Assembly (NCBI GenBank): GCA_020226215.1
Contig: CM035229.1
Coordinates: 83,035,343 to 83,099,342, forward strand
Length of the DNA stretch: 64,000 nucleotides
Reading direction: 5' to 3'
From: Sindora glabra
Taxonomy: Eukaryota > Streptophyta > Magnoliopsida > Fabales > Fabaceae
Both the position numbers and the translations under genes were made by a program. Below, piece by piece: positions 52,814 to 64,000 of this stretch (its first letter is position 1; each line of letters opens with the position of its first letter). The notes beneath the pieces were generated by a model. The model was not told where the DNA came from. It saw only the letters and a list, made by a program, of their open reading frames with translations, and searched no databases.

Positions 52814-52919
52814 TTTAAACCCTGGGTATGTGGCACAATCTCGTCCATTGGATGAAATTACCAAAAACTTAGGTAATCTCATCCAATGGATGAGATTGTA
52901 CCATACCACCCAAGGTTTA
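52814..52919. mobile_element. Short foldback MITE, copy 1
   Basis: 52814-52862 is the imperfect reverse complement of 52872-52919, about 47-bp arms around a 9-bp spacer. The core, CACAATCTCGTCCATTGGAT, pairs with ATCCAATGGATGAGATTGTA. Layout and words resemble 62276-62413, where CAGAGATTT and ATGTGG recur in the same order. Confidence 0.7.
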
Positions 52920-55900
52920 GAAGGTAACTTAGAATTTCCCTAATAATAATAATAATTGTTTGTAAATAAAACTATGGTGGTCCCCACCAACTCATTCGCA
53001 GGAGGAATGATTCTCGTGGGCTGAAGGTACTTTTGCATCTGACTTGAGACAACGAGGTAATGCAGGAGCGGTGTGCCAGCTGAACACTGTTTGATTCTGT
53101 AACCAGCTACTCCAACTAATTATTTGCTTCCCAACTAATATTCAAGGTTACTGTCCCACCTTAAAAGGACAATAGCTTTCGCTTTTGTTCCAGGGCTAAT
53201 TCAAGCTGTAATTGTTAATATCGAAAGATTTTAAATAAGCAGGGTGAATGCCACACTTGTGTATATGTTTATTCGTTATGTTTCATTACGTTAACCTAAT
53301 TTAAATTAATCATGTTTACTTACTGATCTCACATGTTTTGTCTCTATTGTATTATATTGAGTGCACTACTTAAGTGCACAAAATCAATCAAATACATATA
53401 TAAATTTTCTTAATTAGTATTCAGAGGTTGCCTCTTTGTTCTGTTGACCAGCAATGGCAGCAGCCACGTGTACTTGAAACATTGATTCTCTTGCTTGCTT
53501 GTCAGTGGATATCTAATCAGATGCTACATACGATAATGACGATTAAGCGGCATTTCAGTAGCTTGTTTAAGCGACGAACTTTTAATAGAACGTGGGTTGG
53601 CTCTCTCTTTCTCTGAGCGAAGTTGAATGGTCTATCTGGTTAAAATATGTAGAAATGAAGTCAAATTTAGGGTTAGGTGCATGAAACGAATCAGCATGGC
53701 ATTCGAAGCACATGCCCAGATTCAGTTTAACAATTACAGTAGTCCTGTCTTGTTTAGGAATGCCCTAACAGGATGAGACACAATAATAATACACAACAAA
53801 TCCAGTTTATCATTTTGACTGAGTGTAGGTATTTTATTAATTTGTGTCCAAGTTAAAGGCCTCCGGAGTTATGACTTCAAGTGCATGCTCTGCAACCTTA
53901 ATTCAGAATTCATGTTCACCGAATACCAGAATATTGACTAATATTGGTTGTCTGGCATCTATACAGTAGTAGCATGTTTCAGAAAATGCAACTAGAATCA
54001 CAAACATAATATGAACAAAAAATTTTTAAATTATAACTGCAGATATGTATATATTTTTTTTGGCTACAAGGAACAGGAACTGGAGTAGCAGGAGAAGGGA
54101 TGCAGGAGTTCGATTCCCCCCTCCCACATCCCTCCGAACTGCAGATAGTTATTACATGCTATAATTGCCTAATAAGTTTGGAAAGGACAATTGGAGATAG
54201 AACTAGGAGTTATGATTTGGGGGAATCTCTTCGGATTAGGGTCTGCATGTGTAGTTATAAATAATTAAGAGTTGTCTAAGACATTACATTTTTGGATTTA
54301 AGATTTGGACATGAACATCGGAATATTTAAGATGCTTATAGACGCAATTCCCAGATACATGGCACCCATTCATCCACATTTTGAATTTCTTACAATTCTA
54401 AGCTTCCAGCATGGAGCAAGAAGAGAGAAGAAAAGGAAACAAACCAGCATACCACACCTATTGCGTTATATCTCAAAAGGTTTCGTTTTCAAAGTTTTTA
54501 AGCAGCACCAACGACTCAGCATTATCTTAAACTTCTAATTAGACAATAAGGTCAGTGATTAAGTTTCGAATCACTACTTCCTTGGAAGGACTTTGGTATG
54601 ATGTGAGAACTAACGTTGATCCAACCTAAAGATTTATATAGAATAAATTGAGTGCAATTTAATGATGAGAATTTTAAATAGTACATTAAACATCTTATAT
54701 CCAAATTTTCTTATCATAACAAAATATATGTATATATATATATAAGTTTGAATAATTTATAATTAATAATATAATTCATTTTTATCACTTTTTTTTTAAT
54801 TGTACGTCCTTATTAAAAATTGAAAATTATTCTCCATTGAATAACTTTTTTCTTGTCAAGACAATATTGTTCTAAAAATTTATAATATTATTGGATGATT
54901 AGTAAGCATTAATTTTTTTTATAATCAAAAGTGAAAGAAACAAGAAGCTAAAATGACCGAGAGTGGCGTACAATACTCCAATGATCTAGAAACTGGGTAA
55001 GAGAGAGGGGAATAAGTGGGAGCTGAGATGAAAACAAACAATTATTATAGCATCACTTACCGCAAAGCTGGTCTTACTTATTCAAAGCAAGTTCTTATAT
55101 GCATTTAAAGTATCATTATAAGAAGATAATAAGTATTTAATTTAAAATGCACATGTTTAAGGCATTAGAGACACTCTGGGACAATATTCTGACTTGCTTG
55201 AATCTCAGCAATGAACTAGAAACTGGGAGGGTTCATGAACTTGGGATTTAGAGCTGTACTCACATTGTTTGACCTTTGAGAACTGCATTTGGCTTGCTAC
55301 CATGCAAGATGCTTTCCTCATATATATCAACCCTAAATTATATATTTATATGATCAGTTAAAACCCAATCAACACTGCAATTCTAATAATCTGCAGCTTG
55401 ACGGTGTCAATTAGTTGATATGAGAGCAGCATGAAGCTTGGCCGGACCTGTACGTTCCATCCAATTTTAATGATAAAAACGATGAACACTCTTCCTTTTT
55501 ATGTAATTTACACTTATTTTTTTATCATAAATTATAAAGTACTGTTCACACGCTCTTACTCTGACACCATCACCAGCAATTTTGTTATAAAGAAAAAAAT
55601 AATAATAAATAAATAAATCTTATACTTTTACTCCACACCTTCTGTCAGAAGATATGGAAGCCCACGTCCAAATTTAAGCATGAGTTTGGCTGACTTTTTT
55701 TTTTTTTGTTTGCGTGAAAATTGAAATATGAATGGAATACTCACTTCTAATGCTTAAAATAAAAACAGATCAAACAGTTGTCGGTAGATGTAGGCTCATT
55801 AGTACCATATGGTAACAAATTAAATGCGAAGAAAACAGCAACCTTTTTTCTTTTCTTTATTGATAATTAAAGTCGAAGTTGAACTTTACCTTTCACCTTT

Positions 55901-56238
55901 ATCCATTTGTTGCAATTTAATCATGTTTAGATTGTAAACATTGCAGAGGTTGTTTAGTAATATGAGGAATGAAATGAATATAAACTCAACAAGGTAATAA
56001 TAAGAGAAAAGAACAGGCCCCATCGTAATGTGCAGCTTTAACCAAAAGAAGGGGAAGCAGTGCAGCCAAAGTGGGTACTGTAGGAAGGGTCACGTAGTAC
56101 AGTGACTGCACACTGAGGGGAGAAAAGGAAACAAAGCAATATGCTTCTTAAAGACACTGAAACATTATTATTGCTCCGACAAGCATCAAGCGTACATGTG
56201 GGAATTTATCCTTTGCTATTTCAACTTCTTACCCATTC
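52920..56238. other. Intergenic DNA
   Basis: No supported gene. 52975-53240 and 53420-53620 are less AT-rich without recognisable domains. A short (TA)n is at about 54730-54743. 54060-54140 has a GAGTTCGATTCCCCC word resembling a tRNA/SINE B box, but no tRNA fold. Confidence 0.45.
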
Positions 56239-56240
56239 AC

Positions 56241-56286
<46 letters not shown>
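56239..56286. repeat. (ATT)n microsatellite
   Basis: About sixteen uninterrupted ATT units. Confidence 0.95.
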
Positions 56287-58059
56287 TCACTCCTAGTTGT
56301 AGTGTAGACAATTCTAATTTGTTTATGCCCACAACATTTTTATACAGCTCACTCTCTCTATCATTGCAATTAAGCCCATCCTTATTTCTCTTCAAGGTCA
56401 ACTTGTACGCGAGTCACTAGGTGATAACCTAACGGTATTGATAAGTCTAGGAATTCAAACATTCCCCTTACCAATGAATATTTTCTTCTTGTTTTGTTCT
56501 TTTCATTGAACATACACCCTAAATTATTCTTATCTTCTTGTGAGTTGAAATGTCTTTCACAATATTGATGCATTAACAATGTACAAGAATTTTAATTTAA
56601 TATGCAAACATATGATTGCATATTCTTATAGTGAAAATGTATTACATATCAATCCATGCGGTCACAATTAATATGAAAGAATTTTTAAAGGCTTGCAACC
56701 ACATTGTTATTGTCACCCAACTTTATGTTTAACTGGTCTAAGAAAATTGCTAAATTTAATTTACTAATATTCTAAAAAGATTAATTCAAATTATCTAAAT
56801 AATCAAACACTTGATGCCTTGTATATTATATTCAAATTTCAAATCTAATAAATATGATATTATAAAACCTCTACATCTATTAAATTCAAAATTTAAGTAT
56901 AGTATATAAATATCAAGCTTAACTATTGAAATAACTCAAATTAGTCAATAAATCAAGCTCAGCAATTATTTTAAGTCGATTAGGATTGAGGGATAATAAT
57001 TATGAACTTTTTTATTTTGTAATTTTTTTGTAATTTTTTACTATCAAAATGTAAAAATAATATGATTATAGTTGCATTTTAAATTATAAAATAAGTGAAT
57101 CATTTCAGAGGAACTAGACACCAATATGGAATGATGGAACTATATTTCCTTTATTCTTCTTTTTCTTTAATTGCCAGGGTAATCCATGAAATTAAATCCC
57201 GAATATGACCTAATTTGAGGTCGACTTTGTGATTTTGGTAATAAAATAATGAAGGTGAATTACTATCTCATCTTCTTATGCAAAGGAATCATGGATGCAA
57301 AGTTCAGTTCTTTACAAAATAGAAATTTTATTATGTGTCAAATGATAGACATCTGCTTGAGGGTTGAGAAACGGCTTGCTAAAAGTCACTAATATAATTT
57401 TAGATTTTAAGATCAAATTGATGGCTTGAGCTCAATTTTATGCAAATAATTCGAAAAATTAATCTTTAGCTAATAGTTAAAAATTAATAAATTAATTGAT
57501 TGTATTAAAAATATTTACTAAATTTATTATTTTTTCGTTATGCTAGAAAACAATTTATGAAGATAGAAACTACCTGATATTAGATCATACGCTTAAGTTA
57601 GAATGAATAACTTGTGATCACTAAAAAACACAAACTAAAATGAGCTAAAAATATATTGGGTACCAACCAAAGAGTTGGTGTGATAAGTGATTGCACTTGC
57701 TTTACTATATCCAAACATTCCTTTGCATTAGAAGCTTTCCACTTTTCAATTGAGTAGATTTAAACCTTTTATAATAAATCTTTAATGCCTTTCAATATCT
57801 CTTGCGGAAGCTCTAGTTTTGAAATTTAATGAGTTTTATGCCTTTGAATTGGAAAGCTTATCTCATCTAACACCACCATTTTGAACATTTAGTATCTAGT
57901 AATGGTCATCCCAACCTTGATATTTATGATGCTTGTGTAAGTAATGAGAGGTTGCCTTCCCACTCTACTTCTTCAAATAAACTTTAATGAATGAATGCAC
58001 ACTAACTGAGTTAGAGTGCTAGATGATAACCTTAGTAGCTGCTAACTCATAAGATAGAG
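56287..58059. other. AT-rich intergenic DNA
   Basis: No supported gene. From about 57650 the composition shifts toward that of the coding-like remnant that follows and may belong to it. Confidence 0.4.
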
Positions 58060-58860
58060 CTAGGCTTGGCTATCATTCACAAGGGATCCATGAGGATTTT
58101 GGAAATAAAATAGGCATCTTTGGATATTTTCATAAATGTCCTTATTTGAATGATCTTCAACAATTACAAACAACTACTTGACCACAATTAGTGCAAAATC
58201 TAGCAACCCTTTCTTTTTTTTATAAAATACTAATTAGGTATTACCTATATTGTTAGGTATAAAAAATCTATGTGCTTTGTAACAATAAATTTGTGCAAAG
58301 CTTCACTAGAAGGATTGTATGTGTCCTTATGTTGAGCACCTTGCAAAAATTGCAATTAATTGTTAAGTTTTGAATTTTGCATTTCCAAACTTTTCAAATC
58401 AATTTCTAATGATTTCATTTGATTGCCCAAACCCTCAATATGTTTAATCAAATCTTTATTGTTGGATTTTAATTCTTTAACCTAATCTTCTAATTCATTG
58501 ATTCTTATGGATGCATTTTGATATTTTTGAAAAGCCTTGGTAGTAATAGCTTGATAATGACATTGTTTAGCCAGGATTAAAGTAATGACAATTAGGAATA
58601 AAGAGTGATTGACTTACTTGTCCATACCATTGTTCAATATGATAGCAAGCTCTTGAAAACAATTGCCTTCAAAATTTTTCTAATTCAATTGCAAAGACAA
58701 TCCACATAGATTATGGGCTATTAACATGTAATTGCTTATCTCTCGAACATAAAGGCCATTTTAATTTCATTTTTTTATTTTTCATAACCATATCTCCTTA
58801 TCATTGCTAAAGTTAAAACTTTGTGTAAGAAAATCCTTTTCAAAATTAATACTTTCCATG
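58060..58860 (-). pseudogene. Decayed coding-like stretch, family unidentified
   Basis: Read on the minus strand, segments look protein-like despite many stops and frame changes. An ATG at about 58860 opens an N-terminal-like segment (MESINFEKDFLTQSFNF). Further on are ELAYHIEQWYGQVSQSLF and then a heptad-rich stretch (INELED, then HIEGLGNQMKSLEIDLKSLE) typical of a coiled coil. Near 58190 is a CxxC pair (FCTNCG). This order, a helical/coiled-coil protein followed by Cys pairs, could suit a structural protein of a retroelement or an old integrated pararetrovirus, but I do not recognise it and see no polymerase nearby. A decayed host gene is also possible. Confidence 0.3.
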
Positions 58861-59459
58861 GTAAAAATAACATCCTCTAATAATGAAATTAGTCTCTCTT
58901 AATTAATTAAAAAATGCAGATATACTTCTTCACTGAGTAAGAAGGATCGATTTTACCAAATCTTTGCTAAACACTAAGGATAATAGGAAAGATACCACTA
59001 AACAAATAAGAACTAAATCTTTACTAAACACTAATTGATAATAAGCTAAACATCACTGAAGAGTAATGACAATATCTCTTGATTAACTAAAAATCAAAAA
59101 TAATTTTGCTTATTAAGTAAAAGGGTTTTCTCCAAATTTCAATTTTACAGCGAGTATTGAGTGGAGGAAACCAGAGCACTACTCAAACTACTGATGGCAA
59201 CAAAACTTGAGAAATTTTCAATATTTTCTAAGCTTCATCTTTTTGAAAACTAAACTAAAACCAGGAATTAAGAAAGAACTTACTTCTATTGTTATGCTAT
59301 TAAAGCCACAACGCTGACCTTTTTTGTAATTGATGAGGATTTTGTATTACAAAAAAATAGTCAACAAGATGAACCATAAATCTCAAAGGTTGAGATTTCT
59401 TCTTTGTCATTGCAGATTACATGCATAAAAACTCAATTGTTGAGTTGAGTTTTGGTAGC
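58861..59459. other. Flank of the minus-strand remnant
   Basis: AT-moderate DNA upstream, on the minus strand, of the coding-like remnant. Two diverged direct repeats around 58960-59040 share AAATCTTTGCTAAACACTA-type and GATAATA words. No gene is seen. Confidence 0.4.
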
Positions 59460-60015
59460 ATCCATTAATCTTCAATAAATTCAGAAAATAATTGATAAAA
59501 TTAATTATTAAATTAATTAAAAATATAAAATAATATATTAATAAATAGATACATGAAGTATATTAATTTATATTTATTCTCTAAGATCAAATTATATTGA
59601 TATAACAAGATATTTAAAATTAAGATAGAATTACTTAAAATATGATTAATTATATTTTATAGTATTATATATTATTTATTATTTAAAGTAATAATAAATT
59701 ACATAAATTTAATTAAATATATTTTATTACATTATATATTTATTGGTTAACTTATTATTTATTTATTTTTAACTAATTAGCATAAACCAAATATTTAATT
59801 ATATAATATGAGCATAGGTCATCAATAAATTAAAAGAAAAGGGAATAAATTTGAAAATAAAAATTGATAAGTTATAAGTTACTTTATAAAACTTATCAAA
59901 ATAAAAAAAAATTTACAATAAGTTATTATACTAAACACATCTAAGTTTAACTTTTGATTTATTGATTAAATTAATAAGTTAAAAGTGATCATTATTTGTC
60001 ACCCAAACACACTTT
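59460..60015. mobile_element. MITE-like element, copy 2 (relative of 43.98 kb)
   Basis: Shares ordered words with 43976-44565 (AAAATTAATTATTAAATTAA, TATATTAATAAATAGA, GGAATAAATTTGAAAA, TTGATTTATTGATTAAAT). It ends in a CACCCAAACACAC-type border often seen at such elements. The ends are less clear than in the other copy. Confidence 0.45.
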
Positions 60016-62275
60016 TAAAACTCAAAAAATGTGAATAGAGAAATAATTAGCATAATTACATATATTTTAACCATTAAATGTTTTTTTCATATTTTATTTT
60101 TTATCCTCACTTTCATATTTTTTTGAGTAGTAAGTTATTAACCTCAAATATCTTATCAAACTTAAAATATTCAAATTCAATTTAAGTTCATGCTTCTAAT
60201 GAATATGGACATAAACAAGGTTATATAACTTTATTCAAATAGCTAGTATGTTATTTTACTTATATTTGAGTATATAAAATTTTATTATTCACAAATAAAT
60301 CAGATATTGAATTTTTTATCTTATTTTATTTATCAATAGAATATTTCTTTAATAACCATCAAATTTATAAAAAAAATATCAATACATTAGTCACATAACA
60401 CCTACAATTACATATATACTAAAAAGTTAATTATTTTAACTAAAATATTATACTTCTTCAAACAAACTTAACAATACTAATGTAATTGAAATTTGTTATT
60501 CATTAAATTATTTATGACCCATTGCCTTAATTTTTTAAATAATTTAAAAAATATCACCATATTTAAATATAGACGTTCATGTTTACTTCGAACCAGGATT
60601 ATCTATAGACATATATTAACAATTATATAATGGTATATAAAATTTAAATTTGACTCATTTAAAATTAAATTCAAATCAAGTTTTTTATAATCGATATCAA
60701 ATTATTCATCAGTAGCTTAACTCATTTATATTCATAAAAGTCATTTAATTCGTAGAAGTAATATAAGAAGTTTTATTTCCTAAAACATAAAAAAGAAGTA
60801 AGTTCTACTTTCCTTGAGCGGGGAAAGTTACTTATTCATTTTTCCTTAAGTAAGTTTTACTTTCTATTTTTTTATGGATGTAAAGATAAAATTACCTTTT
60901 TAAAATTTAATTAATGATAATTTTATCCTTTTATTTAATTGATAGATTAATGTTTGAGATACACTTTAATCTTGTATTAGATTATTGTAGTATCAACATT
61001 TTTTGCATTATATTACATGATTAAAGGTAAAGAAAACACCTATCTTCTACTTTCTATTTAATCGAGTTTCATTTTAACCTTGTATTCCATGATTGATAGT
61101 ATTGCATATCAATATATACAAATTTTCCGTTGCAAAGCAAAAGGCATTAGTCGTTATTCTTATGTGATTAAAGGCAAAGAAAGTACTATTCTTCTACTTT
61201 TTACTTGCAAATCTGTTTGCTTTGATTGCTTCTTTCGCGTATAACCAAGATGCCTTTTTTGCTATATTTCCACATGTTTTTATTTTTTTTAACTTGTCTT
61301 ATAAAATATGTCAAAAACTTATCTTCTGCTTTTACTTTTAGCTTTCCATATAAAATCTTTATCTTTAAAAAAATGTTCTATCATTATGGTGTTTTGATAA
61401 TTTATATAAGCAGTTGTTTTAGAAATATGTCCTGTTATTATGGTAATTCCACTGCAAGTCACAAAATATAATATTTTACTAATGTTTTATTTTAGAAGTC
61501 TAGTGGTGTATCTTATGATAGTTCTCCAAGATAAAAAAATATAAAATTATGAATTAAAAAAATTATAATCCAAAATATACTACATACATAATTTTAAAGA
61601 GAAGGAATTAAACATAATTGAAATTTATTAGTATGTAATTTAATAATTTTGATAATATAACGGTTATTTTATTTATATTTCTCAAAAAATTTAAAGTTAA
61701 ACTAAATAAAATATTAAAAATTAATTTTTTTAAAAATATCATTTTTTATGTCAATTAAATAATTTTGAGTATTCATTTAAAAGTTCATAAAAAAGCCATT
61801 TCCTAATTTTTCATATAAATCAAATAACTTTAAATATTTATTGAGAAGTTTATATAAGAAATTATTTTTTACTTTTTGTATGAATAAGATGACTCATTAT
61901 TTTTTACTATGATCTTTGTCCCTTGTTAAAAATTATTTAAAAACTTGTTATTTAAAAATTATTTTTTTACCTTGTTAAAAATGTGTTATTTACACATTCA
62001 CATCCATGTTAAGATTTATTCATTACCAATATCCTTCATTTCCTTCTAGCGAATGCACTATTTCACTTTTCCTGTATGGAGATAGTATGGCCAATATATA
62101 TTTACCGTATACCCGCAATATTTGAAGTAAGATACTTAACATTTTTATTTTTTAGTTTAACTTTGCTCATAAATTTGGAGGGTAACCACATGCGTGCAGA
62201 ATTCTGGTGGAGGCGAGGCACACACAGTGCAAAAGCACAAAAAGGGGACTATCATATATTAGAAAGAGAATTCTA
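60016..62275. other. AT-rich intergenic DNA
   Basis: No supported gene. A diverged direct repeat lies around 61020-61060 and 61165-61205 (ATGTGATTAAAGGCAAAGAA-like word followed by a TTCTACTTT word). Confidence 0.45.
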
Positions 62276-62413
62276 TGGTATATCAGAGATTTCAAAATTT
62301 GAGGTAATGTGGTATATTCTAGGTTATTGAATAATATTATCAAAAATTTTAATAACCTTATTTAATATCTTGTATTATACCACGTCACTCTAAATTTAAA
62401 ACTCCCGGAATAT
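62276..62413. mobile_element. Short foldback MITE, copy 2
   Basis: The left arm (GGTATATCAGAGATTTCAAA, then AATGTGGTATATTCTAGGTT) pairs imperfectly with the complement of the right arm (AACC...TATTATACCACGTCACTC, then AACTCCCGGAATATC). Arms are about 60 bp with an AT spacer. Related to 52814-52919. Confidence 0.6.
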
Positions 62414-63016
62414 CGATCACCAAAGTCATGAAATTCCCAGAGACATGTTTTTTAACATCCCAACATGAATTATTGGATAGAGCCCATACAATTTGTGGGC
62501 CCACTCACTTTGTTAGACAGTTATGCCCCTGACAGACATGCAAAACTCCTCACTCTCTCCCCCCTCTTGGCATTTTACAGTTCCATGAATCTGCACAAAC
62601 AGAACGGGGTCAGGATAGAAGGATCACGTCACTGTTTTCTTTTTCAAGCCCCCTCGCACTTTCAGAATGTACAACACTGCCCATTTTTAATATTATCTTG
62701 CAGGCTCTATCATTAAGGTAGATTTAGGGTAATGCCGGCCCCAAAACTCTTTGATCAGCATGGAAATTATTTTATATACAATTATACTAATTAATATATG
62801 AAAAATTTTACACAAACTAGTAAAGAAATTAATATATAGTGCTATTTTAAAATTAGGTATAGATACAATTTTTTTATGCAAAGAACCTATAATCATAGGT
62901 AAAATCTCAATTCAAATGCAAAATATTACAAATACAAACGTGTGTGTATTTTTCTGTTAAAATTAATATTTGCAAACAAATTGAAAAAAATATGGATCCA
63001 TTACTACTTCATATAG

Positions 63017-63020
<4 letters not shown>
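62414..63020. other. Intergenic DNA, partly low-copy
   Basis: 62460-62740 is less AT-rich with a short open frame (62465-62716, +), but no recognised domain or splice context. The rest is AT-rich. Confidence 0.4.

Positions 63021-63073
<53 letters not shown>
63021..63073. repeat. (TA)n microsatellite, about 53 bp
   Basis: Uninterrupted alternating TA tract. Confidence 0.95.
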
Positions 63074-63077
<4 letters not shown>

Positions 63078-64000
63078 AATGATTTCACAAATTTATATAT
63101 AGAAATGGGTCATCAAAATTAGAGCTTAAGATGATATATTATTAATGAATAAATCATTACAAGAATTTCAGTATTTAATAATTGAATTAATGACAAATAA
63201 TACATCACAAAATTAATTTTCATCCTAATTTCAGAAGTTAAAATGAAATTGATTTTAGTGACATAATTTTTATAATTGTCACCAAAGCTATTGCTAAATC
63301 ATAGAAAAAGCACGTTGAAAAAATTAGTAATAGTGTCCATTTTTTTTTAAAAAAATACTAGTAGATTAATTTAGTACTAGAACATTGTACAAAATTTTGA
63401 AAATCAAGTAATAGAAGATTTAAAATTTTCAAAAAAAAAATCAATGGATTTAGAAACAAAATAATAGTAATTCAAAAATAAATCTATCACTAATCTAAAC
63501 ATACCATATTAATAAAGGCAATTAGCAATGAAATATTTTGTCACTAAATTTCAATTATATTTAATTTATGACTAATGCTCCTTATTTCTATAAAACTGCA
63601 AATTCTACTCTTTCCTACCACTATTAAGTTGCTACCACCTCACCTTTGAGAGCTTCTTTATTGTTCTCTCTCTCTCTCTCCTTTAATAGGTTATTTTCTT
63701 ATGAAAGGTTAAATATAATAATTAGGGTTTAGTTTATTATTTTGTGAGGAATTATTTGATTTCTCCAATAATTAATATTTATCTTATACTTCAACTACTG
63801 TTAAAGTATTGAAATATTTTAAAATTTTGAATATATGTTCAATTTGTCAATGTGATAATTTAAGGTTGGATAAAAGAAAATTAGGTTTATATGTAATTAG
63901 GATTTGATATATTTTGATTTAATTTAAATATGATAATTTAGGTTTGATTAAAGTATTATAATATTTATATTGATCTTTTATTTTCATTTCCATGGATTTT
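63074..64000. other. AT-rich intergenic DNA to window end
   Basis: No gene is visible. A short (TC)n lies at about 63665-63681. Confidence 0.5.

Noticed and set aside
54060..54140. tRNA or SINE B-box-like word GAGTTCGATTCCCCC
   Set aside because: The bases beside the loop cannot form a T-stem, no acceptor or anticodon arm is visible, and no A box lies at the right distance.
55640..55670. miR156-like word near CTGTCAGAAGATATGGAAGC
   Set aside because: Too many mismatches to the mature miRNA and no complementary arm nearby.
62465..62716. 83-residue + strand open frame
   Set aside because: No domain or family resemblance, no nearby splice signals, low-complexity flanks.

Overview
The window looks like nuclear DNA of a flowering plant, most likely a eudicot. 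It is very AT-rich, its genes are sparse and split by short GT-AG introns, it has long (TA)n microsatellites, and much of it is decayed transposable-element sequence. The two intact genes encode plant-only transcription factor families. I cannot name the species; the look of the BPC protein would suit a woody eudicot such as a Malpighiales member, but that is a guess.

Layout. 1-7.4 kb: AT-rich intergenic DNA with a poly-G run, a 92-bp (TA)n tract beside an exon-like ORF, and diverged repeats. 7.4-9.7 kb: a tandem array with interleaved ~180 and 210-270 bp spacing. 11.0-12.1 kb: a dead Ty1/copia reverse transcriptase-RNase H fragment. 12.75-13.3 kb: a small non-autonomous DNA transposon with a 14-bp target duplication. 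19.8-29.7 kb: a 9.9-kb Mutator-like element (MULE) with terminal inverted repeats, a 14-bp flanking direct repeat, GGCGCC clusters inside both ends, a broken MURA-type transposase gene and a broken plant mobile domain (PMD, MAIN-like) gene in the same orientation. 30-37 kb: AT-rich intergenic DNA with a perfect 36-bp inverted repeat and a foldback MITE.

37.2-40.2 kb: an intact three-exon INDETERMINATE DOMAIN zinc-finger gene of the IDD14/IDD15 (SHOOT GRAVITROPISM 5) clade. 40.2-48.5 kb: intergenic, with MITE-like elements. 48.5-49.9 kb: an intact class I BASIC PENTACYSTEINE (GAGA-binding) gene with an intron in its 5' leader. 50-64 kb: intergenic, with further MITE-like elements, an unidentified decayed coding-like stretch on the minus strand and microsatellites.

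The most informative point is the IDD14/15-BPC neighbourhood. The same two families are adjacent twice in Arabidopsis (BPC1 next to IDD15/SGR5, BPC3 next to IDD14), so this looks like an old conserved gene pair. GA/CT repeats lie around the IDD gene, and these are the type of site BPC proteins bind. No wholly new biological system is evident. The composite MULE carrying a PMD gene is the most unusual mobile unit.
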